Counted from the stretch's first letter, positions 1 through 11,030 are shown. The stretch: DNA of 64,000 nt from Absidia repens (GCA_002105175.1 MCGE01000012.1:434001-498000), one strand, 5' to 3'. Numbers and translations: made by a program. The notes: generated by a model from the letters alone, not told the origin.

Positions 1-274
1 TTCAAAACGTTGGCCTGTGTGAAGATTAGGTGTAAAAGTAATTAGAATCAACAAAATAGATGATATAGCAGATATGGTTTTTATTAACTAAAATAATGGA
101 AGGATCCATATATAAATTGGGAGTGTGGAAAAAGGAGGTTAGAATATTTGAAGATACCGGGATGGGATTATGGGATGGAGAAAAATGTCATACTTGCTCT
201 TGTCAATTCAGTGCTTACCAATACTATACCAATATCTTTTCGGAAAAGTACCACTTCCAGGTATTGGTACTAGT

Positions 275-312
<38 letters not shown>

Positions 313-1711
313 CCATTGATTTCATTTACATTAAAATAATTTAGATATAGAGTAGTTGTAGTAAAACAAATAAAATAATTAATACTAGAGGGTTTAAAAA
401 AACCAGGAATCGAAACCAAATAGAAATCTGGTTTTGATATTGGCTCAAATCAAACTGACTGGATTTGGCTTGAGTTCAAAACAAAAAACCAAACCATTTT
501 TTTTTTTTTAAGGAGTATATTGTAAAGAGTAAAAAAAAAAAAATAAGAATCATAGTGGACAAAAGAAAATAGATAAGCAAAGTAAATGATGACCAATCTA
601 AGTTTTACTTTATCGTTCTCTTTCTATTTTTCTGCAAGCGCAATCCTAAAAAGTTCTGGTGCTCACTCTATAAAAAATAAAAACCTACAAAAACAAATTC
701 CAGTTACGTTTTAGTGGATTTACCACACTTGTTAGAGTCTCTCTAAGAGCCGGTCCAGCCAGTCTGGGTGCGATTTCCACCGCATGGTCTTTTTCCAGCC
801 AAAAAAAAAAAAAAAAAAAATCCAGTTACGACCTGTAACCAACATTAACTGTGTCGAGGATCGGCCTGAGTCCGCTCCCAACAACAACATCAACAACATC
901 AACATCAACATCAACAACATCAACATCAATAAGCTCCTTAAGTTTTTTGTTTATTGTTACACATTACCCCAGCGTCTTTTTTCAACCGTCGTATTTTTTA
1001 CCCCGATGTCTTTTTTCAACCGTCGTATTTTTTACACCGGCGTCTTTTTTAGCCCATTTTAAAATTTTATTTCTATATATATATATCCCACTTTTTTTCA
1101 ATTCTCTTTTTTCCTTAGTTCTTATCTTCGTTATATTTACTCAACCTTTTTTATAAAATTCAGTACAAAGGTTTTTTAACCACCAAATCACTGTCTTATT
1201 TTTATTTTGTTTCTATCGTCTATATAGAAACTTTCTTTTATTTTTTGTGACTACAAGTCCTCTTTTTATTTTATTTTTACTGTGTGTTATACACTATATT
1301 TTTATTGAACCAACAAAGGTCAATACTTTTCTTTTTTATTTTATTTTACTTTTCCAAGTTTATTTTATTTTACTTTTCCAAGTTTATTTTTTATAAACTT
1401 TCTCTACAGTTGGACTTTATCTACAAAAGTTCTGGTGCTCACTACTATCAATTCTATTTTTGTCCGATTCAGGAACAAGATATTTCAAATTCCGCCCAAG
1501 GAACAAATTTATTTTCAAGCTCTAAACTAGCAAAAGCTATACTAAAGGATAACTCAAGACATCCTATTCAACCCAGAAAAACATAAAAAACCTACAAAAA
1601 CACAATCCAGTTGGACTAAAATCACAAATTTAGCCGCAACAACTGTAACAGCATAAAAGGCAAAGTATTTAACAAAAAAAAAGTCAGAACGAGTGGCAAA
1701 AAAGGTATCCA

Positions 1712-1783
1712 GGGCTTCTCCGGGAATCGAACCCGGGACCTCTCGCACCCTAAGCGAGAATTATACCACTAAACCAAGAAGCC
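1712..1783 (-). tRNA. tRNA-Pro (anticodon AGG), left-arm copy
   Basis: The minus strand folds as a standard 72-nt tRNA. The acceptor stem GGCTTCT pairs with AGAAGCC. The anticodon stem CTCGC/GCGAG encloses the loop TTAGGGT, giving anticodon AGG, and the T arm carries GGTTCGATTCC. No intron is present. A run of six A on the plus strand at about 1699-1704 gives a T6 pol III terminator on the transcribed strand. The gene is the mirror copy of the one at 6014-6085 and appears identical to it, so both look functional. Confidence 0.93.
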
Positions 1784-1902
1784 ATGATTTGAGTATGAAA
1801 TTGGTCGGTTATATATGAACCAAATACGTCGGGATTCCAAATACAAATTCCCATGGCAACGGCTGGGCAAAGCGCTTTCCTGCAATCAGACGTGATTTTG
1901 AC

Positions 1903-2158
1903 TAGAGCTCTTAACAATACCTAAATGAGGAGTATTGGTATTGAAAAATACCATGTTAGCGTGATTAGCAATTCCAATTCCTTACCGGGATGGTACCATC
2001 AGTAGGTATTGGTATTGATCAATACCTCTTATCGGGATTAGCAATACCAAAACCTTAGCGAGACAATACCGCTAGTAGGTATTGGTATTGATCGGTACCA
2101 GGTATTGAGGACTATTTCTCAATACCATAATCGGGACGGGACCAAATTAAGAGCCCTA
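1903..2158. mobile_element. hAT-type MITE, 256 bp
   Basis: The element starts TAGAGCTCTTAA and ends with the inverse of TAGGGCTCTTAA, a 12-bp terminal inverted repeat with one mismatch. It is bounded by an exact 8-bp direct repeat ATTTTGAC at 1895-1902 and 2159-2166. The opposite arm of the inverted repeat has the empty site with one copy of the octamer (5895-5902). An 8-bp duplication and TAGRG-type ends fit the hAT superfamily. The interior consists of palindromic variants of GGTATTGGTATTGATC and has no coding capacity, so it is non-autonomous. Confidence 0.88.
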
Positions 2159-2288
2159 ATTTTGACACAACCAGCCGCAAACCAGTCTCTCTCTTTTTTT
2201 GTTTTTTGTTTTTTTTTTGCTTTTCTGCCCTTTTTCCCTTTTCACATTTTCTATTTTCTTTTCCTATCAAGTTTTTTTTTTTCTCAAT

Positions 2289-2320
<32 letters not shown>

Positions 2321-2360
2321 CATTCATTAACGAGCGACATTTTGTCTGACAGTGGTTGTC

Positions 2361-2810
2361 TTACTGTGTCTGACTTTGTTGTTTGATTCACAGGCGCCTT
2401 TTAATCAACAAGTTCCTACACCTTTTTCTAACGTAAGGCACGATACGATACGAATAAAAAACGACGACTCTGTTGAAAATGGAGCGTACTAATTGTGTAT
2501 CCTTCTTTCTTTTCTAGGTTGGCGGCGGTGTTACTGTGCCTGACTTTGCTATTTGATTCACAGGCGCTTTTTAATCAACAAGTTCCTACACCTTTCCGAA
2601 TGTAAGACATAGCTTGAAAGAAAAGGCGGCTATATTGAAATTGGAGTGTGCTTACGTTGTATCATTCTTTTTTTTCAGTTTGATTGGCAGCTTTACGGTA
2701 TTTGACTCTGATACTTGCCTCCCGGGTGTTTTTACTGAACAAACTCCTACATCCTTTGAATGTGAGACACAAAATGAATACGATTTTAGCTATGCCAACA
2801 TTTGATGCTA
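2361..2810 (+). repeat. Tandem ~165-bp units at the inner edge of the left arm
   Basis: Three successive units start at about 2361, 2531 and 2693. Each begins TTACTGTGYCTGACTTTG or a variant and contains a block like CAACAAGTTCCTACACCTTT. The third unit is strongly diverged. The mirror region (about 5221-5690) also carries three units, but there the third is well conserved. A short polypyrimidine-AG motif occurs between units, but no continuous reading frame links them, so I do not call exons. Confidence 0.7.
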
Positions 2811-2966
2811 TTCATCCTCACCTTCCAGCATCCAGCAGAATGAAAATCTTCTTGAAGCTCAACTTGATTTCACTAGGTAAAATAAGGGAAATATGGGTAG
2901 GGGTAGGTGTTTTACTACATTCACTTGATCACTCCACCTTTGCCTGTCATGCAACATTTTCTTCGT

Positions 2967-2967
2967 T

Positions 2968-3002
<35 letters not shown>

Positions 3003-3053
3003 TCTCTCTCTTCTCTCTCTCTCTCTCTCTTCTCTCTCTTCTCTTCTCTCTCT

Positions 3054-3107
<54 letters not shown>

Positions 3108-3143
3108 CTCTCTTCCTCTCTCTCTCTCTCCTCTCTTCTCTCT

Positions 3144-3176
<33 letters not shown>

Positions 3177-3212
3177 CTCTCTCTCTCTCCTCTCTCTCTC
3201 TCTCCTCTCTCT

Positions 3213-3286
<74 letters not shown>

Positions 3287-3347
3287 CTCTCCTCTTCTCT
3301 CTCTCCTCTCTCTCTCTCTGTCTCTCTCTCTCCTTTCTCTCTCTCTC
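2967..3347. repeat. CT/GA microsatellite, ~380 bp
   Basis: This is an almost pure polypyrimidine tract on the plus strand made of CT units with scattered CC and TT interruptions. Open frames through it on both strands encode only Ser/Leu or Arg/Glu repeats and are artefacts. The length and mirror symmetry are of the kind known to favour triplex (H-) DNA. It sits in the core between the inverted-repeat arms. Confidence 0.95.
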
Positions 3348-4132
3348 ACACATTACATCTAGGTAATCCAATTCCTACATCTTGTCTTGTCTTGTGAAAT
3401 AGAAACTCACCTATTGTATGCCATGTCTCGTTTTTGATAGTTCCGTTTCTATATATTACCTCGTACTCATAATCTGCTCACTTGTAGTATTGATCAAATT
3501 GCTCTTAGTCTAAGTCCATGTCCCATAGCGTAGTAATTAGTCAGATCATTCTTAGCTCAGTTAGCTTACAATAGCGTGTATGTGTGTGTGGGTACATGTA
3601 TGCGTATGTACATGCATTTTGTTGTACTGTATGCTCCGATATGCAAAAGCGATTAGGATAAATACATGGAACAATTCTTTATTTAATAAACAACATCTCA
3701 GTTTTACCTCTCTTTTGCCCTATTCATCATTTTTTTTTTTTTTTTGACTTCCTTCCCCATTTGTTCCCAAGTGATTCTACTTTGCAGTGATGAGATAATT
3801 GACCATCACCCATTTTATGCACTCTAGCCTCTCATGGTGACTGAAAAGTTGTAGATATAGAAATAGTACAGTCAAATAATACCAAAAATAAGTGATACAA
3901 TTGAATAGTCTTTTCATTGACTGGAATGAACGCTCTGGCGCTCCGCTGGAGCTTTTTGAAGTCTTTCGATTTATTGGCTGTCAGATTTTTTTTAATAAAG
4001 TGTGGGTTTTGATAGGAATGGATTAAAGCCTCCGCCATTTCGCACTATGGTGGGCAGCCCCTTGGGCCCTACCGTCGTACTCCGAAAAAAAATAGGATAG
4101 TGCTTAGATGTGAAAAAAGTCAATGTAGACTC
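3348..4132. other. Non-coding core of the inverted repeat, left part
   Basis: No supportable gene was found. A 68-codon frame on the minus strand (3832-4038) has no recognisable domain and no splice context. The stretch contains a TG-rich patch near 3575-3610 and short homopolymers. Confidence 0.5.
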
Positions 4133-4450
4133 CGCCCACATGATTGCTTTTTTTTTGAGGCTACAATTTTTTTCCCTCTTCCTTTCTTTCTTTCTTTTTT
4201 TCCTTCATGAACGTCCAAATGATATGATGGGAAGGCTCATTGGATACTGGTGATCTAGGATTAATGTTAGCATTTGAATTAGAGGCATTTTAAAAAAATG
4301 CAAAACAAACATCATGGGGAAACCTTTTCATGTTGGATTCGGAATTTCCAACCTCCGTTAGATTAGCCTTCAGCTTAGAATAGTGCCATTAGCTTAGGTT
4401 GGTGTTAGTTGTCATGGTTTATACCTTCATCTATATCTAAATTAAACATG
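4133..4450 (+). repeat. R1 dispersed repeat, copy A (degenerate)
   Basis: The copy starts with CCGCCCACATG, a one-base variant of the CCGCCCACGTG end seen in copy B. A pyrimidine-rich tract follows, then the conserved core CATGGGGAAACC near 4313, and then a tail matching other copies (TTTATACCTTCATCTATATC). The AATAAA seen in the other five copies is altered here (AATTAAA). This is the most diverged of the six copies. Confidence 0.7.
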
Positions 4451-4837
4451 TTTTTTGCCATTAATTTCTCTCCTGAGTTTTTTTTCTTTTTCTGTTTTTG
4501 TTGAATGGGGGCATGTTATGTATGTTGAGAAAAAACAATCTGGTGTGTATGTGCGGTTATGCGTAGAAAAAAAAAAACATGTGATTGTATGTAAAAAAAA
4601 TAAGGTAGTGGATCAAAAAAAAAGGGACAGCAGGGAAATATGTTATATGAATACCAATTTTATTGAGTCAAAAACCACCACAAACTAAAGCCACAAACTA
4701 CAATCTACAAACTACAAATCACAATAGCATCCAGAAAAAGTGCGGAAACTTCATAAGAATCCAAAAAAAAAAAAAAAAAATGACTATACTATGAAGTGGT
4801 CACTTGCGAGTGCACTATATTTTTGAGAAAATGGCCT

Positions 4838-5213
4838 GGCAGATCGTTTTCAATGGGGATAGCAACTTCCAAGTGTAGAACGGTTGGTGACACGGGATAA
4901 CGCAACGTAGAGCTGACCATGAGAAAAAAACAGGATCATTGAAAAACACACCAACGTTGTCCAGAGTCTGACCTTGGAATTTGTGGATGGTCATTGCAAA
5001 GGCAGGTTTGACGGGAAGCTGAGTACGGCGAGGCGAAGTTTGAATGGACAGTCGCCGTCGTTTGTGCAGGAGTGGATTTTGGGGGTGATACGTTCCAAGT
5101 CATTGCCGTCATATCGTTTCACCGAGGTTGCGCGTTGATGTAAGGAGACGATATATCCCTTTGTGCCGATTACCTCCGGCCAACCCCTCATCAACTAGTG
5201 TTCTGAAATATGT
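4838..5213 (-). pseudogene. Decayed C-terminal piece of a Pif1/Helitron-type helicase
   Basis: The minus strand encodes, in three alternating frames, segments typical of the C-terminus of Helitron-associated Pif1-like helicases. In order they are a DLERITPKI block (cf. the family's PRI segment), AFAMTIHKFQGQTLDNVG, and GQLYVALSRVTNRSTL (helicase motif VI). The last two are split by one extra base in a homopolymer at about 4925-4931. An earlier frameshift near 5110 separates an upstream TLVDEGLAGG segment. Nothing upstream of the C-terminal ~120 residues is present, so this is a non-functional fragment. Whether it belonged to the same element as the flanking inverted repeats cannot be told from sequence. 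Confidence 0.8.
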
Positions 5214-6013
5214 GGATTTGATTAGTACGCTCCACTTTCAACAGAGTCGTCGTTTTCTATTTGTATCGTATCGTGCCTTACGTTAGAAAAAGGTGTAGGA
5301 GCTTGCTGATTAAAAAACGCCTTTGAATCAAATAGCAAAGTCAGGTACAGTAACACCGCCGCCAATCTAGAAAAAGAAGGAAGGATACAATGTAAGCACA
5401 CTCCAATTTCAATATAGTCGCCTTTTCTTTCAAGCTATGGCTTACATTCGAAAAGGTGTAGGAACTTGTTGATTAAAAAGCGCCTGTGGATCAAATAGCA
5501 AAGTCAGGCACAGTAACACCGCCGCCAACCTAGAAAAAGAAAGGAGGATACACAATTAGTACGCTCCATTTTCAACAGAGTCGTCGTTTTCTATTCGTAT
5601 CGTATCGTGTCTTACGTTCGAAAAAGGTGTAGGAACTTGTTGATTAAAAGGCGCCTGTGAATCAAACAACAAAGTCAGACACAGTAAGACAACCACTGTC
5701 AGACAAAATGTCGCTCGTTAATGAATGAAAAAAAAAAAAAATTGAGAAAAAAAAAAAAAAAAGAGAAAAAAAAAAACTTGATAGGAAAAGAAAATAGAAA
5801 AATGTGAAAAGGGAAAAAGGGCAGAAAAGCGAAAAAAAAAAAAACAAAAACAAAAACAAAAAAAAAAGAGAGAGACCGGTTTGCGGCTGGTTGTGTCAAA
5901 ATCGCGTCTGATTGCAGGAAAACGCTTTGCCCAGCCGTTGCCATGGGAATTTGTATTTGGAATCCCGACGTATTTGGTTCATATATAACCGACCAATTTC
6001 ATACTCAAATCAT

Positions 6014-6085
6014 GGCTTCTTGGTTTAGTGGTATAATTCTCGCTTAGGGTGCGAGAGGTCCCGGGTTCGATTCCCGGAGAAGCCC
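6014..6085 (+). tRNA. tRNA-Pro (anticodon AGG), right-arm copy
   Basis: The gene has the same 72-nt structure as the left-arm copy. The acceptor is GGCTTCT/AGAAGCC with discriminator C, the anticodon loop is TTAGGGT, and the T arm is GGTTCGATTCC. AGG reads CCU (CCC by wobble after A34 modification). Duplication inside a mobile-looking palindrome gives two divergently oriented copies 4.2 kb apart. Confidence 0.93.
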
Positions 6086-6092
6086 TGGATAC

Positions 6093-6098
6093 CTTTTT
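6093..6098 (+). terminator. Pol III T6 terminator of the tRNA-Pro gene
   Basis: Six T residues start eight bases after the tRNA 3' end, the usual spacing for RNA polymerase III termination. Confidence 0.7.
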
Positions 6099-7452
6099 TG
6101 CCACTCGTTCTGACTTTTTTTTTGTTAAATACTTTGCCTTTTATGCTGTTACAGTTAATGTTGGTGTTGCGGCTAAATTTGTGATTTTAGTCCAACTGGA
6201 TTGTGTTTTTGTAGGTTTTTTTATGTTTTTCTGGGTTAAATAGGATGTCTTGAGTGATCGTTTGGAGCTTTGAAAAATAATTTTCTTCCTTCGGCGGAAT
6301 TTGAAATATTTTGTTCCTGAATCGGACAAAAATAGATTTGATAGTAGTGAGCACCAGAACTTTTGTAGATAAAGTCCAACTGTAGAGAAAGTTTATAAAA
6401 AATAAACTTGAAAGAGTAAAATAAAATAAAAAGAAAAGTATTGACCTTTGTTGGTTCAATAAAAATAAGTGTATAACACACAGTAAAAATAAAATAAAAA
6501 GAGGACTTGTAGTCACAAAAAATAAGAGAAAGTTTCTATATAGACGATAGAAACAAAATAAAAATAAGACAGTGATTTGGTGGTTAAAAACCTTTGTACT
6601 GAATTTTATATAAAAAAGGTTGAGATAAATATATGATAATAAATAACTAAAGAAAAAATAAAATTGTTGCGGGGGAAGTGAAGGTATTTATACTAATCAA
6701 AAAAGGGTGGTCGAAAGCAAGAAGTGGTCAAAGTATAGAGGTCGTTCGAGTTCACCATTGTCAAAATCGACAGAGTGTTTCGAGATCGAACTTTAATTTG
6801 AGCATGATGTGGTTCAAGGTCAGAGATGGTTAGAGGTCAGAGATGGTCAGAGGTCAGAGATGGTCAGAGGTCAGGGGGTGGTCAGAGGTCAGGGGGTGTT
6901 CAGAGGCCGATCCTCGACATTGGTTACAGGTCGTAACTGGATTTTTTTTTTTTTTTTTTTTTTGGCTGGAAAAAGACCATGCGGTGGAAATCGCACCCAG
7001 ACTGGCTGGACCGGCTCTTAGAGAGACTCTAACAAGTGTGGTAAATCCACTAAAACGTAACTGGAATTTGTTTTTGTAGGTTTTTATTTTTTATAGAGTG
7101 AGCACCAGAACTTTTTAGGATTGCGCTTGCAGAAAAATAGAAAGAGAACGATAAAGTAAAACTTAGATTGGTCATCATTTACTTTGCTTATCTATTTTCT
7201 TTTGTCCACTATGATTCTTATTTTTTTTTTTTTTACTCTTTACAATATACTCCTTAAAAAAAAAAAAATGGTTTGGTTTTTTGTTTTGAACTCAAGCCAA
7301 ATCCAGTCAGTTTGATTTGAGCCAATATCAAAACCAGATTTCTATTTGGTTTCGATTCCTGGTTTTTTTAAACCCTCTAGTATTAATTATTTTATTTGTT
7401 TTACTACAACTACTCTATATCTAAATTATTTTAATGTAAATGAAATCAATGG

Positions 7453-7489
<37 letters not shown>

Positions 7490-7765
7490 ACTAGTACCAA
7501 TACCTGGAAGTGGTACTTTTCCGAAAAGATATTGGTATAGTATTGGTAAGCACTGAATTGACAAGAGCAAGTATGACATTTTCTCCATCCCATAATCCCA
7601 TCCCGGTATCTTCAAATATTCTAACCTCCTTTTTCCACACTCCCAATTTATATATGGATCCTTCCATTATTTTAGTTAATAAAAACCATATCTGCTATAT
7701 CATCTATTTTGTTGATTCTAATTACTTTTACACCTAATCTTCACACAGGCCAACGTTTTGAAATG

Positions 7766-8150
7766 CCGCCCACGTGCATTTTTATTTATTCCCAGTATTT
7801 TTCCCTGTTTTTTTTTTTTTTTTTTTCCCGCTCTGTCTCTCTCTTTTCATTTTCTTTTTTTCTTCACCATTCAACTTCACTGAAATTAGGACGATCTTAG
7901 ATTAGTGTTAGGACTAGTTTAGAAGGAGCCTCAGAACAGGGATTACAAGATGCATGGGGAAACCCTTTCATTTTGGATCTAGGATTTAAAAACACCATTA
8001 GTTGACTTTTTGGAGCCTTCATTAGCTTAGTTTAATATTAGTTTGTCTTTAGCTTGTACCTATATCTGAATAAAATATGCCGTTTTTTTATTTGATTCAA
8101 TGAAAAAATATGCCATTAGTCTCATTCATGTCTTGTGTAATAGATCTCCT
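7766..8150 (+). repeat. R1 dispersed repeat, copy B
   Basis: The copy begins CCGCCCACGTG with an E-box CACGTG at 7771-7776. A pyrimidine-rich tract with CTTCACCATTCAAC follows, then the core GATGCATGGGGAAACCC near 7950, then the hairpin-capable CTTTTTGGAGCC segment and an AATAAA at 8070-8075. Homology with copies C-F continues past the AATAAA through TCATGTCTTGTGTAATAGATC. It directly abuts the end of the inverted repeat. Confidence 0.8.
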
Positions 8151-8469
8151 TTTTCTACCATCCCTGCTATTGATAAGTGTTGGCCGTTGTTTTGTTTCAA
8201 TAAAAGATATTAATTCGGTGTCTTTCTAATGTATTACTTTCCTTGTACAGCATAATAGTTTCCTATTTACAATTGTCCCTTTATATTTTTGTTGCCCGTG
8301 GCGCTTGTTTATGATTTTGCATTCTCTTTCATTATATCATACGGACTGAAAATAATACGCTGAGGTATATCCAGTCTACTGGAGGATATATACTCTATAG
8401 GGAAAGATAGACTCACATCATGGACCACGCTTACTGATATAAATAGTTGAAAAGGAATGAAGTTGCATT

Positions 8470-9300
8470 TTATATAAAGTGACCTAAAAATGCGAACGAA
8501 CCAGTCTCTAGGTATTTTTGGGTGAAAAAGTGTGGATCCATGAAACGACGACTTACACTCTACCACACAGCATTGATTTACGGAAAACTAATAATACTAA
8601 GCTCGAAACTAGGTGTTTGATAAAATCACCCACAAAACAATTACAACAAAAACATTTCTCACTATTCACTGGGTCAGATTATTGTTAATTCATAAAAAGG
8701 CATCTTTTCTGAAGTCATAGTGGTAAATACTATATTAAAGGTGCGGATTTCATTGTAACACGGGACCTAATGGAAGTAAACTGAGGAAGAGTTCTGAAGA
8801 ATGGTGAACACTAATCTAAAAGGGGTAATTGTAAAATGGGGTATAATACACTGGGCAAGGCAAAACCAGAGCCATATATATTTTTTTTTATTGAACGATC
8901 AACAGCAGTCAAAGCTATTCAAAGGGGGAGGCGAAAAGGATCTATTGCACAAAACATGAGAGAGACTAATGGGACACTTTTAATTAAAGTATTCAAAAAG
9001 AGACATATTTTATTCATCTTGTAGATGAAAACCAAGACAAACTAAGACTAAACTATGCTAATGAAGGCTTCAAAAAACCAAACTAATGGTGGTTCAAAAT
9101 CCTGGATCCAAAATGAACGGTTTCCCCATGCACCTAGCGAACCCTGATTAAAAACCCTTCTAAAATAGTCCTGACACTATTACAAATCCACCTTAACCTC
9201 AAAAAAGTTAAATGGTGAAGAAAAACAAAAAGAAGAGTAAAAGAAAAAGAAAAGAAAGGGACAGGGAACTAAGGGGCAAAAATAAAAATCACGCAACGGA
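8470..9300 (-). repeat. R1 dispersed repeat, copy C
   Basis: The copy is inverted relative to copy B and lies about 0.3 kb from it. It shares the block ATATAAAGTGACCTA near 8473 with copy D, a block matching the ACTAATCTAAANGGG / AAAATGGG region of D-F, an AATAAA on the minus strand (TTTATT at 9009-9014), and the core near 9100-9145 (TTTCCCCATGCAC). Its E-box is degenerate (CACGCA near 9290). It has no coding capacity. The 8151-8469 stretch before it shows nothing recognisable. Confidence 0.72.
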
Positions 9301-9356
9301 ATTTGAAACGTAAAACACTAGACAGTGGGACAGTTGGCGCATTTTTAATTTTAGCT

Positions 9357-9931
9357 AGTGGTATATGAATCGGACACAAATGTCCGCTAATAAAAAGTGA
9401 AATTTTGAAGCGTTATTATGACTATTTTTTATGACTCTGCAATATGAGAAAGCCTGAAATGTGTATAATATTACCCACTTTTCCGCATATCAATATCTTT
9501 ACTCAATGAGATTTTTCCCAAAGTAAGAAAAAAATAGTGCATTTCTCGTACCACCGAAATACGCTATGTTTGTAAACCTGCTGTTAATGCCGTTTCCTGA
9601 CAATTTGCGTATGGGAAAGAGTCCATATTAATATAGAAAGTTAATATAGTTTTTTCTTGAAAAAAATAAGCTTTTTACTTCTGTTTTGCAACATCAATGA
9701 TATGTTTTAAGATCGGACATTACTGTCCGCTGTCCAAATAAGGAAAATGATCCGTTCAAAAAAAAATATATACATATATTTTGCTAATATAAACACGCCC
9801 TGAAATTAATTCCACATAATATACTATACTAAAACAATTAATTCATATAATTTTGTAATGAATTGAGCTTTATTGTCAAGATATTTTGCTTTAAAGATCA
9901 TACATTTGTGTCCGCTGAGTTATATACCACT
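9357..9931. mobile_element. Candidate MITE with hairpin-forming GGACA motifs, ~575 bp
   Basis: The ends are inverted copies of each other. AGTGGTATATGAATCGGACA at 9357 matches the reverse complement of the right end, which reads AGTGGTATATAACTCAGCGG and then ACACAAATGT. The small palindrome GGACA-N4-TGTCC occurs at the left end (about 9372) and again internally (about 9715), with a decayed version at the right end. The interior is AT-rich and non-coding. I see no clear target-site duplication, so the superfamily is undetermined. Confidence 0.55.
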
Positions 9932-11030
9932 TGACTAATGACTGCCCCTCAAAAGTGTGAAATGCCTATTGTCTCTCTGGCATAAACAAAAAAAAAAAAA
10001 CAAACCCCCCAAGTAAAAAATGGCGGGACAATTCAATACTATCCTGTCGATACCCATCCTTTAATTTCCTCTCCTCCTGACACCTGTTAGGTTTTTAAAT
10101 GAATCGTTGAAAACTACAAAAGGGAATGTTGCGAGCCCCCGCCTCTCCGTGTCAAGGACTATTTCTCTCTTGACGAAAGGTGAAGTTTGGTATATTTTAC
10201 CATGAATTCACCAAGAAGAATAATAAATACATTTCACTTCTGCAAAATGATTTTCTCGGGTGCAGTCCATTCTATTGAATTGAAACTTGAATAATGCAGG
10301 ATTATGCTATTCTTAATTTAGGAAATAGTGGGATCTTATCATTATCCATAGTCAATACGATTTTCAATTGATTATTCAACAACAGGAAGATAGCTTTCGA
10401 GCCCAGTGATAGTTGTGTTTTTGTCTGTTTCAAGTTAGGACCATTGTATCTTTTATCATGATAATTGAAGACGTATATATGCTATAAAAAATTATAACAC
10501 CAAAATTCTAATTGGCATCATTTCTTTGAACTGAGAAAATTGTACCTTTTAACATCAAGCGGAGGATTTTTTAGTGGGTTAATCAGGAAAAAAAGAACAC
10601 TGGAGTATTATACAATACAGTACGGTGGTACAGTGCAGCAGAAATATTGGCTGTACTAAGTTTAAATGAGTTCCGTTATGAATATAGAAAAAATCCAAGA
10701 TCATCTATGATTTTTATTAAGAATCAGGGTTTTATTCGAAATTGACCACTTTCAAGAAATACACATCTCTCCTTGCGTTTCAAGTGATCAGGAATGCGAA
10801 AATTTGTATTTTTCATCTTTTGAACCTCCGCTACGCCTATTTTTTTCTTCTCCTCTTTCCCTTTTTTTTTTTTTTTTTTTTGCTCATCTCAATTCAAAAC
10901 GAAAAAGTCTCATCAAGGTAATCTTATATGCTTCAATGGAGGACAAACAAATAAACATTTTTTCTTTGTTATGTATTGCCATATACTGATTTTTTCATAA
11001 CTTTTTGATTACATTTATCTCCAAAGTATC
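9932..11030. other. AT-rich gene-free stretch and LSM12 leader
   Basis: No gene is visible in 9932-10800. The last part probably holds the LSM12 5' leader: a pyrimidine-rich region at 10800-10880, then a plausible leader intron with donor GTAATC at about 10918 and an acceptor CCAAAG just before the start codon at 11031. Confidence 0.4.

Larger units (their letters stand above)
1..2670 (+). repeat. Left arm of a ~7.76-kb inverted repeat
   Basis: The reverse complement of this arm is found at about 5221-7762. Base 1 pairs with base 7762, so the arm may continue beyond the window edge. I compared 601-800 with 6962-7161 base by base and saw no difference. The arms differ in three places: a MITE at 1903-2158 occurs only here; about 866-1140 is replaced by unrelated sequence at about 6620-6905 on the other side; and the innermost tandem units have diverged. 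The arm carries a tRNA-Pro gene, A/T homopolymers (a 36-base A run at 276-311) and no convincing protein gene. Near-identity implies recent duplication or ongoing gene conversion. Confidence 0.93.
5221..7762 (-). repeat. Right arm of the ~7.76-kb inverted repeat
   Basis: This arm is the reverse complement of 1-2670 without the hAT MITE. Block 6620-6905 is replaced relative to the left arm; here it contains short tandem GGTCAGAGATGGTCAGA-type repeats at about 6825-6905. The arm carries the second tRNA-Pro gene, a 35-base T run at 7454-7488 mirroring the left A run, and three tandem ~165-bp units at its inner edge. It ends at 7762, a few bases inside the terminal sequence of R1 copy B. Confidence 0.93.

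Noticed and set aside
2684..3397. Long open frames on both strands (up to 237 codons)
   Set aside because: They are translations of the CT/GA microsatellite (Ser-Leu or Arg-Glu repeats) with no start context or homology.
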